Assembly (NCBI GenBank): GCA_964511425.1
Contig: CAZEFI010000054.1
Span: forward strand, 1 to 13,260
DNA: 13,260 bases
Reading direction: 5' to 3'
From: Bin55 sp964511425
GTDB taxonomy: Bacteria; Pseudomonadota; Gammaproteobacteria; Pseudomonadales; Azotimanducaceae
A model generated the notes under the pieces. The model ran no database searches and was not told the DNA's origin. It saw only the letters and a list, made by a program, of their open reading frames with translations. The first letter of the stretch is position 1, and each line of letters begins with the position of its first letter. Shown piece by piece: positions 9,185 through 13,260 of the stretch. Both the position numbers and the translations under genes were made by a program.

Positions 9185-9201
9185 GTTAGTTTCAGTAACA
9201 T
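9183..9201. repeat. Inverted repeat overlapping the promoter (possible operator)
   Basis: ATGTTA at 9183-9188 and TAACAT at 9196-9201 are perfect inverted arms separated by seven bases. The left arm overlaps the proposed -10 and the repeat covers the expected transcription start. That is a position where a repressor, or the methyltransferase itself, could act. Six-base arms arise by chance often enough that this remains a suggestion. Confidence 0.35.
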
Positions 9202-9220
9202 ATAGCTTAGATAAACCAAG

Positions 9221-10285
9221 ATGGTGGTAAATTCCATGGAAAGGAACGAAGAAAGAAATTCCAAGCTTTCTTCCAAATTAGAACTGTTCGAACCAACCAA
9301 TCCATCACCACGCAAAATTGCGACGTTTGCCGATCTGTTTTGTGGGATTGGAGGATTCCATTATGCTGCACAAGACTTAGGATTGAGGTGTGTCTACGCT
9401 TGTGACATTGACGAAGCGTGCCGGAAGCAATATACACATAGTTTGGGAATCGAACCCGCATCTGACATCACACGAATCCAAGCTACAGAGGTACCAAATC
9501 ACGACATTTTGTTTGCTGGTTTTCCGTGCCAACCGTTTTCGATCATCGGAGACATGAAAGGTGTTGAAGACCGCAGAGGCAGTCTCTATCATGAAATTTT
9601 GAGGATAGTAAGGGTAAAAAAACCAAGTGCGGTCGTGTTAGAAAATGTACGTCAATTTGCAACTATTTCCAATGGGAGCCTATTGAACGAAGTTTTATGT
9701 AGTCTCGGTGATGTAGGCTATAACCATCAATGGAAAGTACTGAATGCGCTACACTTTGGACTACCACAAAAACGAGAAAGGGTGATTATTGTAGGATTGC
9801 GCAGTAAAGTAATGAGCGACGCGTTTCAATGGCCGGATCCTTTACAGGAATACACACCTCTCGCAGAGATTTTAGAACAGAATCCTCTTCATAAACATTT
9901 TGTTAGCGAGCGAATACGAAGCAAACGTCTAGCCGAACACACTACAACGATAACTCCTGCAATCTGGCATGAGAATAAAGGTGGCAACATCAGCTCACAT
10001 CCTTATTCGTGTGCTCTGAGAGCTAATGCGAGCCACAACTACCTTCTCGTAAATGGTGAACGCAGGCTGACGCCACGGGAACAATTGCGTCTACAGGGAT
10101 TTCCGGAGGCTTTTGAAATAATCGGGAGCGACAGCCAGATTAGAAAACAGGTTGGAAATGCCGTTCCCATACCTATGATCAAAGCAGTAATAAAAGGAGT
10201 GTTGAATGCGGAAGATCAAATTGAGAGACGGCATCGAAACCCACCAGCCTTATCCAGTAGGAGAGTTCACACCAGCGATAATTGA
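9221..10285 (+). CDS. DNA (cytosine-5-)-methyltransferase of a type II restriction-modification system
   Basis: Transfers a methyl group from S-adenosylmethionine to C5 of cytosine in a specific DNA site, protecting the host from the neighbouring endonuclease. The ordered m5C motifs are all present: I, FADLFCGIGGFH (36-47, AdoMet binding); IV, GFPCQPFS (100-107, catalytic Cys103); VI, ENVR (141-144); VIII, QKRER (183-187); IX, RRLTPREQLRLQGFP (281-295); X, QIRKQVGNAVP (306-316). The target-recognition region (about 200-280) is short, as in single-specificity enzymes of 330-350 residues. The recognition site cannot be read off. The family normally ends soon after motif X. Here a basic tail of 26 residues (329-354) is encoded wholly within the overlap with the endonuclease gene. 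The start is either ATG 9221 or ATG 9236; the latter has a GGTGGT seven bases upstream. Residues 1-30 precede the conserved fold and look dispensable. Confidence 0.97.
   Translation: MVVNSMERNEERNSKLSSKLELFEPTNPSPRKIATFADLFCGIGGFHYAAQDLGLRCVYACDIDEACRKQYTHSLGIEPASDITRIQATEVPNHDILFAGFPCQPFSIIGDMKGVEDRRGSLYHEILRIVRVKKPSAVVLENVRQFATISNGSLLNEVLCSLGDVGYNHQWKVLNALHFGLPQKRERVIIVGLRSKVMSDAFQWPDPLQEYTPLAEILEQNPLHKHFVSERIRSKRLAEHTTTITPAIWHENKGGNISSHPYSCALRANASHNYLLVNGERRLTPREQLRLQGFPEAFEIIGSDSQIRKQVGNAVPIPMIKAVIKGVLNAEDQIERRHRNPPALSSRRVHTSDN
10195..10199 (+). promoter_or_regulatory. Strong ribosome binding site of the endonuclease gene
   Basis: AGGAG lies six bases before ATG 10206, inside the end of the methyltransferase gene. 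It is the best Shine-Dalgarno sequence in the window. It fixes the endonuclease start and shows that the 80-base overlap is real and not an over-extended open frame. Confidence 0.8.
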
Positions 10286-10928
10286 GTCCATCTGCGAACG
10301 CATCGTCCACCTAAAAGCTATTGGTAAGAAGGATATGTCAGGAGACGAATTTAGTGGAATATTTGCGGGTGCGATTTCTGGTCAATCTTTGGTAAAACCA
10401 ATAGGCATTGCAGATGTAACTTGGAACGGGTGCTGCTGGACCGTGAAGACAGTAAAAAACCATCGACCACATACAGTCTCGTCCGTCCGCCTTATAAGTG
10501 GAAGAAATAGCCCCATCTATTCGTCTGGTATCAGCGATCCAATGTCCGACCTCAGGTTAACCGGTCAGTCTGTTCTGGATATCTACAACCACAGGATCAA
10601 TAAAGCAAAACAGGAACACGACGAGGTACGATTAGCCGTTCTTGTTCGAAACATGGGAACACAAGAGTTTACCTTGTTCGAGAGACCGATTTATCCTTTG
10701 GTTGTGAACCGGTATTCGTGGGAAGTGAATGAACGTGGAAACTTATGTGGATTCGATGGCGATACTCATGCATTTACGTGGCAACCGCACGGATCACAGT
10801 TTACCATCCATGAGCCAATACCGTCGGGAGCGGCTAGGTTTCGTATAACTCGCGAACCCAAAGTGTTGGAACTTCAGCACATCTTAAATTATGTTGGTTT
10901 TGATCGTGATTGGGTAGACATCATTTAG
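10206..10928 (+). CDS. Probable type II restriction endonuclease partner of the methyltransferase
   Basis: Most likely cleaves the DNA site that the upstream enzyme methylates. The call rests on position (80-base overlap behind a C5 methyltransferase, strong ribosome binding site), size (240 residues) and a PD-(D/E)XK-like core. Residues 65-84 read PIGIAD-VTW-NGCCWTVKTVK, a beta hairpin with Asp70 and Lys81. Glu48, in the preceding helix, could be the further acidic residue. The usual Glu/Asp two before the Lys is Thr79, so the motif is a variant. Conserved-looking blocks follow: ISGRNSPIYSSGISDP (97-112), the helix about 119-138, the strand VRLAVLVRNM (141-150) and FTWQPHGSQF (190-199). I recall similar blocks in restriction enzymes next to C5 methyltransferases, but cannot name a prototype or recognition site. 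The gene appears complete, ending with TAG at 10926-10928. Confidence 0.82.
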   Translation: MRKIKLRDGIETHQPYPVGEFTPAIIESICERIVHLKAIGKKDMSGDEFSGIFAGAISGQSLVKPIGIADVTWNGCCWTVKTVKNHRPHTVSSVRLISGRNSPIYSSGISDPMSDLRLTGQSVLDIYNHRINKAKQEHDEVRLAVLVRNMGTQEFTLFERPIYPLVVNRYSWEVNERGNLCGFDGDTHAFTWQPHGSQFTIHEPIPSGAARFRITREPKVLELQHILNYVGFDRDWVDII

Positions 10929-11080
10929 ATGGATACGCGGCGGAGCTAATTAGGTTGATCGAAGCACTATAAAACTATATTCAGTTGATTCGGTCAATTC
11001 GAGAATTTTTCGGTGAAGCAATATGGTCTAGAGATCTTTATAAACCTGTAGATCTGAGCGAGCCGAGTCCCAAAGATTAA
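10929..11080 (+). pseudogene. Remnant of a small gene before the AbiEii-like pseudogene (possible antitoxin)
   Basis: One frame reads as protein-like sequence interrupted by a stop. GYAAELIRLIEAL (10931-10969) is followed by TAA at 10970-10972. The same frame then continues as QLIRSIREFFGEAIW and SRDLYKPVDLSEPSPKD to TAA at 11078-11080. The composition and the amphipathic pattern look coding, but no full-length open frame survives. The frame is shared with the start of the following toxin-like pseudogene, seven bases on. In AbiE-type units the antitoxin gene precedes the nucleotidyltransferase toxin, which is why I suggest that role. I do not recognise the sequence itself as any known antitoxin. 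Confidence 0.33.
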
Positions 11081-11086
11081 TGGAAA

Positions 11087-11928
11087 ATGACCGCCGAGCC
11101 ACATTTGTCAAGCTTTTATAAACTTATCTTTGGTCGGGCACACAAATTTGAACACCATTGAATTATCCGACAGTTGCTTGCAAACCTTTCTCTTAACACG
11201 AGCACTTCGCGATGAGTTCGCGCCTAGAAGTTCATTCGTTTTGGGAGGGGACTCAGTCTTGGAAGCTCGGTGGCAACATCGATGTAGTACTGATGTAAAC
11301 GTGTTTTTGAGCGAGCAGAATATGATTGATTATTGGATCCGTTAATCCAAGCGGTCAAAGAGAAGAATTGGGTTGATCGAGGAATCGAAGTCGAACAGAT
11401 ATTCGTAATTTAGGGCTATTAGGCCGTACAACTCACCGACGCTTCAGTAATTTTGCTACCCGGAATCATCTCGAGGCTGCCTGCTCGACTGATGTGGTCA
11501 AAGGGACCAAAGTTCACGTACATAGAACCGCAGAAATTCTGATTAGGAAAATTCGCACGCGCATGATGCAAACTGCGTCTGCCTGTGCACGCGATGCTTA
11601 CGATGTCGTTGTTGCAAGCTTATTCGAACCGAACGAAATGAGACTCGTGTTTGACACACTGACTTTGTTGGAAAGGAAGTCACTCGAATTTGACCGGCAA
11701 CGAACCGATGTTTTCATAAAGGATCATGAAGAGTTGATCCAGCCAGCATTTCCACAAATCGTAGAAAATCTTCCAACGTTCCTTTTTGATGTTTTAACTC
11801 AAAGAATTTCTCGTGATGATTTGCTTCAAAAGCTAAATCTAGGTCATCAATTTCGCGTACGACAGATTCCGTCAAACAAAAAGAACTGTCTCAATCAATG
11901 CAGGCTTGGGAACGCAAAAGTGGTATGA
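11087..11928 (+). pseudogene. Broken AbiEii/AbiGii-type nucleotidyltransferase (toxin) gene
   Basis: Pieces of one protein lie in order but in different frames. First, MTAEPHLSSFYKLIFGRAHK starts at ATG 11087 and stops at 11159-11161. Second, 11130-11345 in another frame contains SSFVLGGDSVLEARWQHR and CSTDVNVFLSE, the GG-x-x-L...HR-x-S-x-D-x-D signature of this nucleotidyltransferase family. Third, AVKEKNWVDRGIEVEQIFVI lies at about 11351-11410. Fourth, 11377-11928 contains the later block VHVHRTAEILIRKIRTR and ARDAYDVVVASLFEP, matching the family's helix that carries Lys/Arg and the ARD-x-(F/Y)-D motif. Besides the frameshifts and a stop, the second catalytic Asp of DxD is Asn (Asp-Val-Asn at 11292-11300). 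The intact family transfers nucleotides to targets such as tRNA and works with an antitoxin in type IV systems. This copy should be inactive. The Cys-rich last 30 codons of the final frame look non-native. Confidence 0.65.
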
Positions 11929-12341
11929 AAGCCACTTGGTTTTTAAATCGAGTGCCGGTTGATGTTCTCCCTCTCGAACGCTTTGACCACGCAATGAATC
12001 ACATCCGATCTTCGGGCACAGACGATGGCATCAGTCTGCTGAGTGGTCTTATCAGTAATCACATGGCTGGTATTGCAAGAAGCTTTTCAGCGGAAGAAGT
12101 AGTCAAAATGATCAAACATCCCACTGGTTTGTCACCAAAACAAATTGCTTACATTCGTGAACTAATAAATCACTGTAGTCCCCGCATGCTCAAGCTGCTT
12201 GCTTGCGCAATAGGGCTCACAATTTACAAATGGGCTCGCATCATGGGAGTTTGCGAAATCAATAACCGCGCCCTCGCAGAGTGGATTAACTCGTATGACC
12301 CCGATTATGAAGTCTCTTTCTATTTGAAACAGATGTGGTAA
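11898..12341 (+). CDS. Hypothetical helical protein of 147 residues
   Basis: I do not recognise this protein. It is predicted mostly helical, with a Trp/Arg/Lys-rich start, the stretch LSPKQIAYIRELI near residues 75-87, and MLKLLACAIGLTIYKWARIMGV near 95-116. The latter is faintly like the first helices of an XRE-type helix-turn-helix (hydrophobic-Gly-Leu-Thr spacing before a Trp-Ala pair), but the recognition helix is not convincing. ATG 11898 is the first start in a frame open from 11820. ATG 11925 (at GMKATWF) is an alternative, and neither has a good ribosome binding site. It overlaps the tail of the nucleotidyltransferase pseudogene by 31 bases, so it may be a late gene of the same unit or a fragment of a longer decayed gene. 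It faces the minus-strand gene to its right across about 110 bases. Confidence 0.5.
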   Translation: MQAWERKSGMKATWFLNRVPVDVLPLERFDHAMNHIRSSGTDDGISLLSGLISNHMAGIARSFSAEEVVKMIKHPTGLSPKQIAYIRELINHCSPRMLKLLACAIGLTIYKWARIMGVCEINNRALAEWINSYDPDYEVSFYLKQMW

Positions 12342-12454
12342 ATTGAGGTTCGTGTACCGAATTTCACAAGGGCATCTTTCGCCTAATGGCCGTAAGGGTA
12401 GGTCGATAAACGATGAAGTTATTTTTTCAGTTTAGTGAATCGACAGCAGCTACT

Positions 12455-13260
12455 CTATTCGTGCCCTAGGGTCGGACTGTAAACACCTAACTTTAACGCA
12501 ACTCTTTCGATTTGGACAAGTATTTGCAATTCGTCATCTTCGAGAGCATCAAACGAAGAATAGAGTTTGTTTATAGCAGTCTGACAACTGGTGGGATCGG
12601 AATTTCTCTGATCCGTACAAATGTGAGAGACTAAAAAGTCCCAATCAAACTCTAAATCAGAATCTGCTAATTCCAAGGCAATCTGAACACCAGCTAAAAG
12701 TTTTGATTCTCTTGTGGCATCACGTTGAAAGAGCTTTCGGTTCGTTTGAATCCACGGTTGTTGTTCTGCTCGAAATGCACGCCATGCGGGTGAGCCGTCG
12801 TGTGTAATCACGGCCCATTCATCCCCAAATTGCGCCGCAATAGCTCTAAGTGATTCCATTATTTCATACTCTAAATCTATTTGATCATTGACTTTTAGTA
12901 TCTTCCCGACAGAAAGTAACTTTTTCAAAAAGTTTTGGTCGCGGCTGGGATCGATCAAAATCTTTTCGACATTGAATCGCTCACACTCTTTAACCACCCA
13001 ACGCGTTTCAAGAACTTTTTCCCACAGTTGTCGAGTTCGTCGATCTCGTCCGTCTTCTGGTGTGTCTTCGACAATCCAACTTTTTTCTGCTTCAAATCGA
13101 GATGTCCATACACCATCAACTTTTACATACCATTCCCCAAACCAATAATCATAGCGGTTATCGTACCTATCGGGATGTCGGCACCTTCTAGTGAAGTGGT
13201 AGAAATTAGCAAAAGCATCGGCATCACATTCGTCGTATAAGTCCCATCGAATGTCATCTT
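12455..13260 (-). CDS. Hypothetical protein, C-terminal 267 residues; the gene enters from the right edge
   Basis: The frame on the minus strand is open without a stop from the window's right edge down to TAG at 12455-12457, giving 267 complete residues of a longer protein whose start lies outside. A GTG at 12997-12995 would allow a 180-residue version, but the residues before it are equally protein-like (FANFYHFTRRCRHPDRYD, then YDYWFGEWYVKVDGVW and RFEAEKSWIVED), so I treat that GTG as internal. The N-terminal visible part is rich in aromatic and acidic residues. The rest is helical, with DEWAVITHDGSPAWRAFRAE in the middle and an acidic C-terminus. No signal peptide, membrane segment or known catalytic motif is visible, and it probably is cytoplasmic. 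I cannot assign a family. It is convergent with the upstream hypothetical gene. Confidence 0.75.
   Translation of the reverse strand, partial: DDIRWDLYDECDADAFANFYHFTRRCRHPDRYDNRYDYWFGEWYVKVDGVWTSRFEAEKSWIVEDTPEDGRDRRTRQLWEKVLETRWVVKECERFNVEKILIDPSRDQNFLKKLLSVGKILKVNDQIDLEYEIMESLRAIAAQFGDEWAVITHDGSPAWRAFRAEQQPWIQTNRKLFQRDATRESKLLAGVQIALELADSDLEFDWDFLVSHICTDQRNSDPTSCQTAINKLYSSFDALEDDELQILVQIERVALKLGVYSPTLGHE

Larger units (their letters stand above)
8900..9220. other. Spacer between the permease and the restriction-modification genes
   Basis: No open frame of note. It contains the candidate promoter and inverted repeat listed separately near its right end. A weak AAGAA/TTCTT stem at about 9005-9020 is followed by mixed sequence, not a T-run, so I do not call a terminator for the permease gene. 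Confidence 0.5.

Noticed and set aside
11494..11928. Independent 144-codon gene
   Set aside because: Its first two thirds continue the AbiEii-type nucleotidyltransferase begun in other frames upstream, and the same frame is open back to 11377, so it is a fragment of the pseudogene.
12455..12997. Complete 180-residue minus-strand gene starting at GTG 12997-12995
   Set aside because: The frame stays open and protein-like to the window edge, so the start is more likely outside.
1..13260. CRISPR array, tRNA, rRNA or complete insertion sequence
   Set aside because: No regularly spaced direct repeats, no tRNA cloverleaf or rRNA-like sequence, and no transposase or paired terminal inverted repeats were seen on reading both strands.

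Overview
The window looks like bacterial chromosome, most likely from a Gram-negative organism of moderate GC content. The evidence is the membrane-anchored solenoid proteins, a permease with a very large extracytoplasmic tail, and an ordinary Dcm-type methyltransferase. Nothing in the sequence fixes the genus; Gammaproteobacteria is a guess. Coding density is low, with several stretches of 300 to 1000 bases that hold no convincing gene.

Layout from left to right. (1) Positions 1-721: no supported gene. (2) 722-4349: two adjacent plus-strand paralogues of about 600 residues, 13 bases apart. Each has an N-terminal membrane anchor and a helical repeat body with recurring W-x3-DP-x2-A motifs. 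(3) 4350-5350: a gene-poor kilobase. (4) 5351-8899: one 1182-residue protein that joins an ABC-2-type permease, a region resembling M1 aminopeptidases that has lost its zinc-binding residues, and a C-terminal golvesin/xanthan-lyase-like beta domain. (5) 8900-9220: spacer with a candidate promoter and an inverted repeat. (6) 9221-10928: a type II restriction-modification pair, a cytosine-C5 methyltransferase followed by a PD-(D/E)XK-like endonuclease that overlaps it by 80 bases behind a strong ribosome binding site. (7) 10929-11928: wreckage of a probable two-gene AbiE-like unit, with an AbiEii/AbiGii-type nucleotidyltransferase broken across several frames. (8) 11898-12341: an unrecognised helical protein of 147 residues. 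(9) 12455-13260, minus strand: the C-terminal part of an unrecognised gene that enters from beyond the right edge.

The right part therefore resembles a small, partly decayed defence cluster: an apparently intact restriction-modification pair beside a dead toxin-antitoxin remnant. The left part is probably housekeeping-like or envelope-related. Its most unusual content is the permease/pseudo-peptidase/golvesin fusion, which has no ATPase partner in view, and the tandem anchored solenoids. Whether those two units work together cannot be told from the sequence.
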